Positions 50,884 through 58,890 of a stretch of DNA of 64,000 nt are shown here, in pieces. The stretch is from Nocardioides sp. Root140. GTDB taxonomy: Bacteria; Actinomycetota; Actinomycetes; Propionibacteriales; Nocardioidaceae. Both the position numbers and the translations under genes were made by a program. A model generated the notes under the pieces. The model was not told the DNA's origin. It did not search any database and saw only the letters and a program-made list of their open reading frames with translations. The stretch spans positions 1,598,652 to 1,662,651 of the forward strand of contig NZ_LMFI01000010.1 in NCBI RefSeq assembly GCF_001426745.1. Reading direction: 5' to 3'. The first letter of the stretch is position 1; each line of letters opens with the position of its first letter.

Positions 50884-52652
50884 TCCGCAACCGTTGCAGG
50901 AGCGGCCGGGTTCGCCAACTCCCCGGCGAACAGCAGGGAACCTGCCTGATCGGTCAGGTCCACCATCTGCAGCGTGTTGCGCAGCTGCAGGCGGTTGAGG
51001 CAGCTGTGCCGGAACGTCGGACGCAGCAGGTCGTGCTTCGCCGCCCCGTCGGCCAGCTCCGGGTGGTCGGCCAGGTGCCGCTCGATGCAGGCCCGCACCT
51101 CGCTCCAGAAGTCGGCGGCCGGCAGGACGCCGTCCTCGTCGAGGATTGCGGCCAGGTGGCGGAAGAAGCCGTCGAAGACGTCAGTGTGGATCGCCAGCGA
51201 CTGCTCGTCGGCCGGCACCGCCGCGCGGATCCTCTCGACCTCCTCGGGCAGGGGCAGGCCGCCCATCACGGCGACCTCCTCGCCGATGTCCTTCATGAAC
51301 ATCCGCACCGGCACGTGCTCCTCGATCACCATGACGAGGTTCTCCCCGTGCGGCATGAACGCGAGGTCGTAGCGCAGCAGGCAGTGCACCAGCGGCCGCA
51401 GGTAGGCGTCGAGGTAGGTGCGCAGCCACTGCGCCGGCGCGACCCCGGACTCCGCGATCATCGCGGCCGCCAGCGAGGAGCCCTTGGCGTCACGGTGCAG
51501 CAGCGACGCCATCGTGGCCAGTCGCTCCCCGGTGCGCAGCTGCGGCAGCGGGCTCTCACGCCACAGTGCGGCGATCATCTTCTGGTACGGCGACGTGAAG
51601 CCGAGGTGGTGGAACGCGTCACCGGTGTAGCCGATCGCGGCGCACTCGCGCAGCACGCCGAAGCCACGGGCCCGCAGCTCGTCGTCGGCCGCGACCAGGT
51701 CGTGCACCCAGTCGTTGATCGCCGGGGTGACCCGCATGTACTTCGGCGAGAGCCCGCGCAGGAAGCCCATGTTCTGGATCGCGAGTGCGGTCTTCACGTA
51801 GTGCCGCTGCGGGTTGCTGGTGTTGAAGAACGTGCGGATCGACTGCTGCGCCCGGAAGGTGTCCGGCGCCTCGCCGAGGAGCACGATGTCGCGGCGGGCC
51901 ACGTCGGGGGCGAACGTGATCGCCACCCGGTTGACCCACTGCCACGGGTGCAGCGGGAGATAGAGGTAGTCGTGCGCGTCCAGCCCGAGGTCGGCCAGGG
52001 TCCCCTCGAAGCCGGCCAGCGTCTCCGCGCCCAGCTCGTCGCGGTAGAGCGACTCCTCGGTCAGGCCACTGCCCACGGACAGCCCCGCCTTGTCACGGCG
52101 TACGGCGACCCACAGCAGGCGCAACTCGTTGCCGGTCTCGGGGGCGTAGGCCGCGAAGTCGTCGCCGCCGTAGCCGATCCGGCCGTTGTTGGCCACGAAC
52201 GCCGGGTGGCCCTCGGTCATCGCGGCCTCGAGCGCCTGGTAGTCGGCGTGCACCAGGTCGTCGGCCGACGCCGTGGAGTTGCCGAGCTTCCACATCGAGG
52301 AGGCCAGTGTCGAGGCGAGCTCCTCGAGATAGGTCGGCAGCAGTGCCTCGGGAATGCCCAGCAGGGGTGCGAACTCGACGAGGAACTGCTGGACGTCGAC
52401 GGGGCGCTGTGTGTCGTCGACGGTGCGCTCGAGCGAGTCGCGGTCGAGTACCCAGTGCTCGAGCTGGTGGCGGCGCGCGGTGAAGGTGTAGCGGGCCGAG
52501 CCGTCGGGGGAGACCAGCTCCCAGGCGTGGCCGTCGGCGACGGGGGCGAGCAGTCGCTCGTGGGAGAACTCGGCGATCGCCTTGCAGACAAGGGAGATCT
52601 GGGCGGTCGCGAGCAGATCGGGTTGCAGGTGCGTCACGTCGTGGCTTCTCAT
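50880..52652 (-). CDS. desD: NRPS-independent siderophore synthetase (IucA/IucC, DesD-like)
   Basis: A 590-residue ATP-dependent synthetase that joins N-hydroxy-N-acyl-diamine units and closes the macrocycle. IucA/IucC signatures: HPAFVANNGRIGYGGDDFAAYAPE, PLHPWQWVN (the characteristic HPWQ), APTF-like RAQQSIRTFFNTSNPQRHYVKTALAIQNMGFLRGLS, and GVAPAQWLRTYLDAYLRPLVHCLLRYDLAFMPHGENLVMVIEEHVPVRMFMKDIGEE. The FhuF-like domain is at the C-terminus. Sits after decarboxylase, monooxygenase and acyltransferase, the order of desABCD in Streptomyces. Start ATG 52652. Confidence 0.93.
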   Translation of the reverse strand: MRSHDVTHLQPDLLATAQISLVCKAIAEFSHERLLAPVADGHAWELVSPDGSARYTFTARRHQLEHWVLDRDSLERTVDDTQRPVDVQQFLVEFAPLLGIPEALLPTYLEELASTLASSMWKLGNSTASADDLVHADYQALEAAMTEGHPAFVANNGRIGYGGDDFAAYAPETGNELRLLWVAVRRDKAGLSVGSGLTEESLYRDELGAETLAGFEGTLADLGLDAHDYLYLPLHPWQWVNRVAITFAPDVARRDIVLLGEAPDTFRAQQSIRTFFNTSNPQRHYVKTALAIQNMGFLRGLSPKYMRVTPAINDWVHDLVAADDELRARGFGVLRECAAIGYTGDAFHHLGFTSPYQKMIAALWRESPLPQLRTGERLATMASLLHRDAKGSSLAAAMIAESGVAPAQWLRTYLDAYLRPLVHCLLRYDLAFMPHGENLVMVIEEHVPVRMFMKDIGEEVAVMGGLPLPEEVERIRAAVPADEQSLAIHTDVFDGFFRHLAAILDEDGVLPAADFWSEVRACIERHLADHPELADGAAKHDLLRPTFRHSCLNRLQLRNTLQMVDLTDQAGSLLFAGELANPAAPATVAE

Positions 52653-52705
52653 GCGGGGTCCCTGTTCGAGGCAGAACGAAGTGAGCATTCGAATGGGGTG
52701 CTCAT
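52649..52705 (-). CDS. 18-residue micro-ORF, ATGA-linked between desC and desD
   Basis: Encodes MSTPFECSLRSASNRDPA. Starts on the desC stop (ATGA) and ends on the desD start (ATGA). 48 of 57 bases match the second micro-ORF at 50827-50883. One stem pair changes from G-C here to A-U there, a compensatory difference that supports a conserved hairpin. The late AGGG is the best ribosome site for desD. Confidence 0.5.
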   Translation of the reverse strand: MSTPFECSLRSASNRDPA

Positions 52706-53235
52706 GCCGGCACTCCCAGTGCGGAGTCGAGGAACGCCTCGCGGGTGCAGAACGACAGCGCGGCGGTCTTGTGGCCGAGGTCGACGTGGCGCTCGACGAC
52801 GAAGCCCGCGGCGGCATTGAGTGCGGCGATCTTCTCGTTGCGGGCGTCGGGCTCGACCACCACCCGGCGTACGGCGGGATCGGCGAAGCAGAACTCCATC
52901 ACCGCGCGGAACACCTCGGTGGTGAAGCCGGGGCGGTACGTCGAGGGCGGTGCCACCAGCACGTGCATGCCGAGGTCGCCCTCCTCGATCTCGGGCAGCC
53001 CGGACAGGGGACCGTGCTGCGGCTCGTAGGTCTCGGCCAGGAACTGCGGGGTGCCGTCGGCGCGACCGAGCCACGCGTGGTGGTGCGGATTCGCGGTGAT
53101 CGCGTCGTACTCGCGGGCCACGTCCAGGGCGGTGGCGCCCTGCATCTCCCAGTAGAGCGAGCGCGGGTGGGTCACCCACGCATGCAGCAGGCCGAGGTCG
53201 CGCTCGACGACGACGGGTTCCAAGTTGAATTTCAC
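52702..53235 (-). CDS. desC: Siderophore hydroxylamine acyltransferase (DesC-like, GNAT)
   Basis: A 177-residue IucB/RhbD family acyltransferase that acylates N-hydroxycadaverine or N-hydroxyputrescine. Landmarks: RDLGLLHAWVTHPRSLYWEMQGA, EGDLGMHVLVAPPS, FTTEVFRAVMEFCFADPAVRRVVVEPDARNEKIAALNAAAGF. GTG start 53235 with GGAG six bases upstream, overlapping the monooxygenase stop. The acyl donor (acetyl-CoA or succinyl-CoA) is not evident. Confidence 0.9.
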   Translation of the reverse strand: MKFNLEPVVVERDLGLLHAWVTHPRSLYWEMQGATALDVAREYDAITANPHHHAWLGRADGTPQFLAETYEPQHGPLSGLPEIEEGDLGMHVLVAPPSTYRPGFTTEVFRAVMEFCFADPAVRRVVVEPDARNEKIAALNAAAGFVVERHVDLGHKTAALSFCTREAFLDSALGVPA

Positions 53236-54542
53236 GGTGTGCTCCTGAGGTGGTCGGGGACGCCGAACTCCTGGAAGGCGATCCGCTTCTCGATGGGGTA
53301 GGTCTCGCGGCCGAGCATCGCGGCGATCAGCCTGGAGTTGCGGTAGGCGCCCATGCCGAGGTCGGGGGCCACGAAGCCGTGGGTGTGCTCCTCGGCGTTC
53401 TGGACGTAGATCTCGTTGCCGGCCACGTCGATCGCGTAGTTGGCGTCGGCGAGGAAGCGACCGTGGTCGTCCCACCGGATCCGGTCGCGGATCGGGGAGA
53501 GGAACTCCGGCACCTCGCGGTTGTAGCCCGTCGCGAAGACGACGCCCCGGGTCTCCAGTGCGAAGTGCTCGTCCTCCTCGACGTGGTGCAGCTCGAGCCG
53601 GACTCCACCGTTGACGGCCGACGCGGCGGTCACCGCCGTGTTGGTGACCAGCGTGGTCTCGGTGCCGCCGTGCACCTGGCGCCGGTAGAGCTCGTCGTAG
53701 ATGTGGTTCACCAGCTCTGCGCTGATCCCCTTGTAGAGCGAGCGCTGCCCGCGCAGGAGCTCCTCCCGGGTCTCGCCCGGCAGGCCCTGGAAGTACGACG
53801 TGTACTCCGGCGAGGTCAGCTCGAGGGTGAGCTTGGTGTACTCCATCGGGAAGAACCGCGGTGACCGGGTCACCCAGGTCAGCGTGTAGCCGTGCTCGTC
53901 GATGCCGGCCAGCAGGTCGGCGTACACCTCGGCGGCGCTCTGCCCGCTGCCGACGACGGTGATCGACTCGAGCTCCTGGAGCTCGGCCTTGCGCCGCAGG
54001 TAGTCCGCCGAGTGACACGTGACCCCCGCTGGTTGCGGAAGGCGCTCTGCGCCTGCCTCGGGACCAAGCACCCCGCGCGCCACCTCGGGGACGTAGGGCT
54101 GCGTGCCGGTGCCGAGCACCAGCCGCCTCGCCTCGTGCTGCTCGCCGGAGCCGGTGGTCACGACGTACGCCGACCCGTCGTGCTCGATGCGAGTGACCGG
54201 TGAGTCGAAGCGCACCGAGTCGAGCCGGGAGGCGGCCCAGGCGCAGTAGTCGCTGTACTCCTGGCGCAGCGGGAAGAACGACTCGCGGATGTAGAACGGG
54301 TAGAGCCGGCCGATCTCCTTGAGGTGGTTCAGGAACGAGAACCGCGAGGTGGGGTCGGCCATCGTGACCAGGTCGGCCAGGAACGGCACCTGGAGGGTGG
54401 CGTCCTCGAGCATCATGCCGGGGTGCCATGCGAACTCGGACCGGGCCTCGAGGAAGAGCCCGTCGAGCTCGTCGATCGGGTCGGTCAGGCAGGCCAGGCC
54501 GAGGTTGAACGGCCCGAGGCCGACGGCGACGAAGTCCTTCAT
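53232..54542 (-). CDS. desB: Diamine/lysine N-hydroxylase (DesB-like flavin monooxygenase)
   Basis: A 436-residue FAD- and NADPH-dependent monooxygenase of the IucD/SidA family that hydroxylates the primary amine. FAD loop VAVGLGPFNLGLACLTDP at the N-terminus, substrate region PGMMLEDATLQVPFLADLVTMADPTSRFSFLNHL, NADPH loop ITVVGSGQSAAEVYADL, and C-terminal FATGYNREVPEFLSP with the conserved ATGY. Overlaps both neighbours by four bases. With the upstream decarboxylase the substrate is probably cadaverine or putrescine. Confidence 0.93.
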   Translation of the reverse strand: MKDFVAVGLGPFNLGLACLTDPIDELDGLFLEARSEFAWHPGMMLEDATLQVPFLADLVTMADPTSRFSFLNHLKEIGRLYPFYIRESFFPLRQEYSDYCAWAASRLDSVRFDSPVTRIEHDGSAYVVTTGSGEQHEARRLVLGTGTQPYVPEVARGVLGPEAGAERLPQPAGVTCHSADYLRRKAELQELESITVVGSGQSAAEVYADLLAGIDEHGYTLTWVTRSPRFFPMEYTKLTLELTSPEYTSYFQGLPGETREELLRGQRSLYKGISAELVNHIYDELYRRQVHGGTETTLVTNTAVTAASAVNGGVRLELHHVEEDEHFALETRGVVFATGYNREVPEFLSPIRDRIRWDDHGRFLADANYAIDVAGNEIYVQNAEEHTHGFVAPDLGMGAYRNSRLIAAMLGRETYPIEKRIAFQEFGVPDHLRSTP

Positions 54543-55975
54543 CGGGCGGCTCCCGTCAGGATCTCGGCCCCGGTCACGCGCACCCGGTCGACGATGTCGA
54601 GGATGTTGCGCGAGGTGGCCATCGGGTTGAGCAGGGTGAACTTGAGCCACACCTCGCCGTCGACCTTGGTCGAGGCGACCATCGCGCGGCCGCTGTCGAA
54701 GAGCGCCGCCCGGATGCGGGTGTTGACCTCGTCGGTCGTCGCCGGGTCCGCCCCCCGTGGGCGGTAGCGGAACACCAGCGTGCTCAGCGTCGGCTCGGCC
54801 GCGAGCTCGATGTCGGGGCACTGCACCATCGCGTCGTGCACCTCGGCCGCGAGGTCGATGACGGTGTCGAAGTAGTCGCCGATCAGGTCGGGGCCCATGA
54901 TCCGCAGGGTCAGCCAGAGCTTGAGCGCGTCGAAGCGACGCGTGGTCTGCATGCTCTTGTCGACCTGGTTGGGGTGGGCCGCGTCCTTCGGGTTCAGGTA
55001 GTCGGCGTACCAGGTGATGTGGCGCAGTGTGGCCGTGTCGCGCACGATCAGCGCGCTCGCGGAGACCGGTTGGAACCACGTCTTGTGGTAGTCGACGGTC
55101 ACCGAGTCGGCGCGCTCGATGCCGGAGAGCAGGTGCCTGCGCCGAGGTGAGGCCAGCAGCCCGCCGCCGTACGCCGCATCGACGTGGAACCAGGTCGCGT
55201 AGGTGTGGCAGAGGTCGGCGACCCGGTCGAGGGGGTCGATGGCGCCGAAGTCCGTCGTGCCGGCGGTGGCGACGACGGCCATCGGGACGTTGCCGTCGGC
55301 GAGGCACCGGTCGAGGGCCCCGCGGAGTAGGTCGGGGCGCATCCGGTGGCGCTCGTCGACGGGGATGCAGACCACGGCGTCGTCGCCCAGGCCCAGCAGG
55401 CGGGCGGCCTTCTGGACGCTGAAGTGCCCGTCGGCGGAGGCGAAGATGCGCAGCCGGTCGAGGCCCCGGCGCTCGACCCGGCCGCGGGCCAGGTGGAGTG
55501 CCTGGAGGTTCGTCTGGGTTCCGCCGCTGGTGAAGATGCCGTCAGCGGTGGTCTCGGGGAAGCCGATTCGGGCCGCGGTCCAGTCGATGAGGTGCCGCTC
55601 GATGAACGTGCCGCCGACGCTCTGGTCGTAGGTGTCGAGCGAGGAGTTCACCGACGACACGTAGAGCTCGGCCAGCAGTGCGGGGATCACGACGGGACAG
55701 TTCAGGTGAGCGGCGTAGCCCGGCTCGTGGAACCACACGGCGTCGTCGAGGTAGAGGCGGGACATCTCCTCGAGGGCGGCGGTCGTGTCGCCCAGCGGGG
55801 TGTCGAGGTCGACGTCGGCGACCAGTTTGGCGGCAAGTTCGGGGGCGGTGCCGTTCGACGGCCCGTCGACCTCGGCCAGCTGGCGGCCCAGGTGGGCGAC
55901 GCCGCTCAGCACGGTGGTCGCCCAGGCGTCGGCATTGGCCGGATGGAACAGGTGGTGCGCGGAGGGATGGGACAC
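54539..55975 (-). CDS. desA: Pyridoxal-dependent (lysine) decarboxylase, DesA-like
   Basis: A 478-residue group II decarboxylase. PLP Lys is in DSVTVDYHKTWFQPVSAS (residue about 300). Other landmarks: FTSGGTQTNLQALHLARGR, VVATAGTTDFGAIDPL and WFHVDAAYGGGLL, where the Asp contacts the pyridine ring. It makes the diamine backbone (cadaverine from lysine is usual for desferrioxamines). First gene of the operon, directly behind an iron box. ATGA overlap with desB. Confidence 0.93.
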   Translation of the reverse strand: MSHPSAHHLFHPANADAWATTVLSGVAHLGRQLAEVDGPSNGTAPELAAKLVADVDLDTPLGDTTAALEEMSRLYLDDAVWFHEPGYAAHLNCPVVIPALLAELYVSSVNSSLDTYDQSVGGTFIERHLIDWTAARIGFPETTADGIFTSGGTQTNLQALHLARGRVERRGLDRLRIFASADGHFSVQKAARLLGLGDDAVVCIPVDERHRMRPDLLRGALDRCLADGNVPMAVVATAGTTDFGAIDPLDRVADLCHTYATWFHVDAAYGGGLLASPRRRHLLSGIERADSVTVDYHKTWFQPVSASALIVRDTATLRHITWYADYLNPKDAAHPNQVDKSMQTTRRFDALKLWLTLRIMGPDLIGDYFDTVIDLAAEVHDAMVQCPDIELAAEPTLSTLVFRYRPRGADPATTDEVNTRIRAALFDSGRAMVASTKVDGEVWLKFTLLNPMATSRNILDIVDRVRVTGAEILTGAAR

Positions 55976-55994
55976 CGCGAACTCCTTCCGAGAT

Positions 55995-56013
55995 TAAGGT
56001 AAGGCTTACCTTA
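55995..56013. promoter_or_regulatory. Iron box (DtxR/IdeR/DmdR1 operator)
   Basis: TAAGGTAAGGCTTACCTTA, a 19-bp near-perfect palindrome matching the TTAGGTTAGSCTAACCTAA-type consensus, 20 bp ahead of desA. Predicts repression of the whole siderophore operon when iron is sufficient. Confidence 0.9.
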
Positions 56014-56083
56014 GTAAACAGTCGGCGGTGTTTGTCGAGAGGGGGGTGGTGTGACCTGCGTCGCTCCCACGCATACTGGGGGT

Positions 56084-56947
56084 ATGCAACGCGTGACCAC
56101 CTACAGCAATGCCGGGCTCACCTTCGACGTCATCGACGAGGGGCCGGTCGACGGGCCCGTCGCCGTGTTGCTGCACGGCTTCCCGCAGCGCGCAGCGTCG
56201 TGGAACGAGGTGGCCATACGCCTGCACGGGCGCGGCATCCGCACGGTCGCGCCCGACCAGCGTGGCTACTCACCACGGGCCAGGCCGCGCCGGCGGACGG
56301 CGTACCGCATGGAGAACCTGGTCTCCGACGTCGCGGCCCTGATCCGCACGCTCGACGTCGGGCCGGTGCACCTGGTCGGCCACGACTGGGGTGCCGCGGT
56401 GGCCTGGCCGACCGCGGCCGCGCACCCCGAGCTGGTGCGCAGCCTCACGGCGGTCTCGGTCACGCACCCGGCCGCGTTCATGCGTTCGATGGTCGGCAGC
56501 CAGGTGCTGCGCTCCTGGTACATGGGCTTCTTCCAGCTGCCGTGGGTCCCCGAGCGCGTGCTCGGCGAGGAGGTCGGTGCCCGCCTGGCGCTGGGGCGGG
56601 CCGGCATGACTCCCGAGATGGTCGAGACGTTCCGCACCGACATCGTGGAGTACGGCGCCCTGCGCGGCGGGCTGAACTGGTACCGCGCGCTCCCGTTCAC
56701 CCATCCACGCATGGCGCGCGGCCGCGTGGTAGCTCCGACCACCCAGGTCTGGAGCGACGGCGACGTCGCACTGGGCCGCCGCGGAGTCGAGCTCGCCGAG
56801 CGCCATGTCGACGGCCCGTTCGAGCTCCAGGTGCTGACCGGCGTGAGCCACTGGATCCCCGACGAGGCGCCCGACGTGCTCGCCGAGATCGTGTGTGAGC
56901 GGATCGACTCCGCCGAAAATAAGGGGTTCCAGCCGCGCGGGCACTAG
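56084..56947 (+). CDS. Alpha/beta hydrolase (epoxide-hydrolase-like)
   Basis: A 287-residue hydrolase. Oxyanion motif LLHGFPQRAASWNEV, nucleophile elbow HLVGHDWGAAVAW with Asp as nucleophile, as in epoxide hydrolases and dehalogenases, and C-terminal His in GVSHWIPDEAPDVLAE. A cap domain lies between. Divergent from the siderophore operon, but its promoter was not located. Its TAG stop is part of the helicase -10 box. Confidence 0.9.
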   Translation: MQRVTTYSNAGLTFDVIDEGPVDGPVAVLLHGFPQRAASWNEVAIRLHGRGIRTVAPDQRGYSPRARPRRRTAYRMENLVSDVAALIRTLDVGPVHLVGHDWGAAVAWPTAAAHPELVRSLTAVSVTHPAAFMRSMVGSQVLRSWYMGFFQLPWVPERVLGEEVGARLALGRAGMTPEMVETFRTDIVEYGALRGGLNWYRALPFTHPRMARGRVVAPTTQVWSDGDVALGRRGVELAERHVDGPFELQVLTGVSHWIPDEAPDVLAEIVCERIDSAENKGFQPRGH

Positions 56948-56950
56948 GTT
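56945..56950 (+). promoter_or_regulatory. -10 box, leaderless promoter of DEAD-box helicase
   Basis: TAGGTT, 7 bases before ATG 56958; the TAG is the stop codon of the upstream hydrolase. Confidence 0.65.
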
Positions 56951-56957
56951 GGACCCC

Positions 56958-58739
56958 ATGACTGACCCTGAAATCGATGCTGTTCCGACCTTCGATGAAC
57001 TCGGGCTCGATGAACGGGTGCTCAAGGCACTGAAGAAGATCGGCTACGAGTCGCCTTCTCCCATCCAGGCCGCCACCATCCCACCGCTGCTCGAGGGACG
57101 CCACGTCGTCGGCCTCGCGCAGACCGGAACCGGCAAGACCGCCGCCTTCGCGCTGCCGATCCTCTCCCAGCTCGACCTCAAGCAGAAGACCCCGCAGGCG
57201 CTGGTGCTCGCGCCCACGCGTGAGCTCGCGCTCCAGGTCTCCGAGGCGTTCGAGAAGTACGCCTCCCACATGAACGGCGTCCACGTCCTGCCCGTCTACG
57301 GCGGCCAGGGGTACGGCGTCCAGCTCTCGGCGCTGCGTCGCGGCGTCCACGTCGTCGTCGGTACGCCGGGTCGCATCATGGACCACCTGGAGAAGGGCAC
57401 CCTCGACCTCTCCGAGCTGCGCTTCCTGGTGCTCGACGAGGCCGACGAGATGCTCAAGATGGGCTTCGCCGAGGACGTCGAGACGATCCTGGCCGACACC
57501 CCTGACTCGAAGCACGTCGCGCTGTTCTCCGCGACGATGCCGCCGCAGATCCGCCGCATCGCGAAGAAGTACCTCAACGACGCCGCCGAGATCACGGTCA
57601 AGAACAAGACCACCACCGCCGCGAACATCACCCAGCGCTACATGACGGTGTCCTACCCGCAGAAGATCGACGCGCTGACCCGCATCCTCGAGGTCGAGAA
57701 CTTCGAGGCGATGATCATCTTCGCCCGCACCAAGTCCGCCACCGAGGAGCTCGCCGAGAAGCTGCGGGCCCGTGGCTTCTCCGCGATCGCGATCAACGGT
57801 GACGTCGCCCAGAACCAGCGTGAGCGCACGATCAACCAGCTGCGCCAGGGCAAGCTCGACATCCTGGTCGCCACCGACGTCGCGGCCCGTGGCCTCGACG
57901 TCGAGCGGATCAGCCACGTCGTGAACTTCGACATCCCGACCGACACCGAGTCCTACGTGCACCGCATCGGCCGCACCGGGCGCGCCGGCCGCAGCGGTGA
58001 CGCGATCTCGTTCATCACTCCGCGCGAGCGCTACCTGCTCAAGGCGATCGAGAAGGCCACCCGCCAGTCGCTGACCCAGATGCAGCTGCCGACGGTCGAC
58101 GACATCAACACCACGCGCCTGGCCCGCTTCGACGACTCGATCACCGAGGCGCTCAACTCCGACCGGGTCGAGTTCTTCCGCGACGTGGTCAACCACTACG
58201 TCCGCGAGCACGACGTGCCCGAGGCCGACGTGGCCGCCGCGCTGGCGGTCGTACTCCAGGGCAAGACGCCCCTGCTGATGGAGCCCGAGCCGGCCCAGAC
58301 CTTCACGCGCTCCGACCGCTCCGACCGTTCCGACCGTGGCTCCCGAGACGACCGCGGCCCCCGCCGCGAGCGTCCCGACCGCCCGTCGCGAGGTCGCAGC
58401 GACGTGCCGATGGCGCCGTACCGCATCTCCGTCGGCAAGCGCCACAAGGTCGAGCCGCGCCAGATCGTCGGCGCGCTGGCCAACGAGGGCGGCCTGGGTC
58501 GCGGCGACTTCGGCAAGATCGACATCCGTCCCGACCACTCGATCGTCGAGCTGCCGGTCGACCTGCCCAGCGATGCGTGGGACAAGCTGCGCGGCACCCG
58601 CATCTCCGGCAAGCTGATCGAGCTGAGCAAGGCCGACGGCGAAGAGATCAGCCGCACACCCCACAACAAGTACGACGGCGGCGCCAGCGACCGTGGCCCG
58701 AAGAAGTTCGAGAAGAAGCCCCGCCACAAGAAGTACTGA
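56958..58739 (+). CDS. DEAD-box RNA helicase (DeaD/CsdA-like)
   Basis: A 593-residue ATP-dependent RNA helicase. Q motif FDELGLDERVLKALKKIGYESPSPIQ, Walker A LAQTGTGKTAA, DEAD box VLDEADEMLKMGF, SAT motif LFSATMP, and the C-terminal core motifs VATDVAARGLDVERISHVVNFD and HRIGRTGRAGR. A Ser/Arg/Asp linker (residues about 450-490) precedes a DbpA-type RNA-binding domain (MAPYRISVGKRHKVEPRQIVGALANEGGLGRGDFGKIDI). The tail is Lys-rich (KKFEKKPRHKKY). Role in ribosome assembly or mRNA decay. Confidence 0.95.
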   Translation: MTDPEIDAVPTFDELGLDERVLKALKKIGYESPSPIQAATIPPLLEGRHVVGLAQTGTGKTAAFALPILSQLDLKQKTPQALVLAPTRELALQVSEAFEKYASHMNGVHVLPVYGGQGYGVQLSALRRGVHVVVGTPGRIMDHLEKGTLDLSELRFLVLDEADEMLKMGFAEDVETILADTPDSKHVALFSATMPPQIRRIAKKYLNDAAEITVKNKTTTAANITQRYMTVSYPQKIDALTRILEVENFEAMIIFARTKSATEELAEKLRARGFSAIAINGDVAQNQRERTINQLRQGKLDILVATDVAARGLDVERISHVVNFDIPTDTESYVHRIGRTGRAGRSGDAISFITPRERYLLKAIEKATRQSLTQMQLPTVDDINTTRLARFDDSITEALNSDRVEFFRDVVNHYVREHDVPEADVAAALAVVLQGKTPLLMEPEPAQTFTRSDRSDRSDRGSRDDRGPRRERPDRPSRGRSDVPMAPYRISVGKRHKVEPRQIVGALANEGGLGRGDFGKIDIRPDHSIVELPVDLPSDAWDKLRGTRISGKLIELSKADGEEISRTPHNKYDGGASDRGPKKFEKKPRHKKY

Positions 58740-58745
58740 CCCGCG

Positions 58746-58789
58746 CGAACCGTGGATTCCTGTGCCGCGAACCGTGGGTTCTTGCGGTG
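58746..58789 (+). repeat. Two 22-bp repeats after helicase stop codon
   Basis: CGAACCGTGGATTCCTGTGC and CGAACCGTGGGTTCTTGCGG, 22 bp apart, starting seven bases past the stop. Same unit, period and gene-relative orientation as the tract at 45772-45838. Confidence 0.8.
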
Positions 58790-58801
58790 CTGAGCAGCGG
58801 C

Positions 58802-58851
58802 ATTCCGTCGTGATGGAGGAGCAAGAGGCTCCCGCCGTGAGCGCACGGAAT
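58802..58851. terminator. Branched hairpin between helicase and SDR gene
   Basis: ATTCCGT (58802-58808) pairs with ACGGAAT (58845-58851) around an inner hairpin GGAGC-AAGAG-GCTCC (58818-58832). Lies between convergent genes. Confidence 0.5.
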
Positions 58852-58890
58852 CTGTCGGGTTCCCCCGCAGGCTCGACATGAATCGTGCAC

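Noticed and set aside
48824..50998. Plus-strand 724-codon frame across the acylase gene
   Set aside because: Shadow of the acylase gene; the minus strand has the Ntn-hydrolase motifs and operon context.
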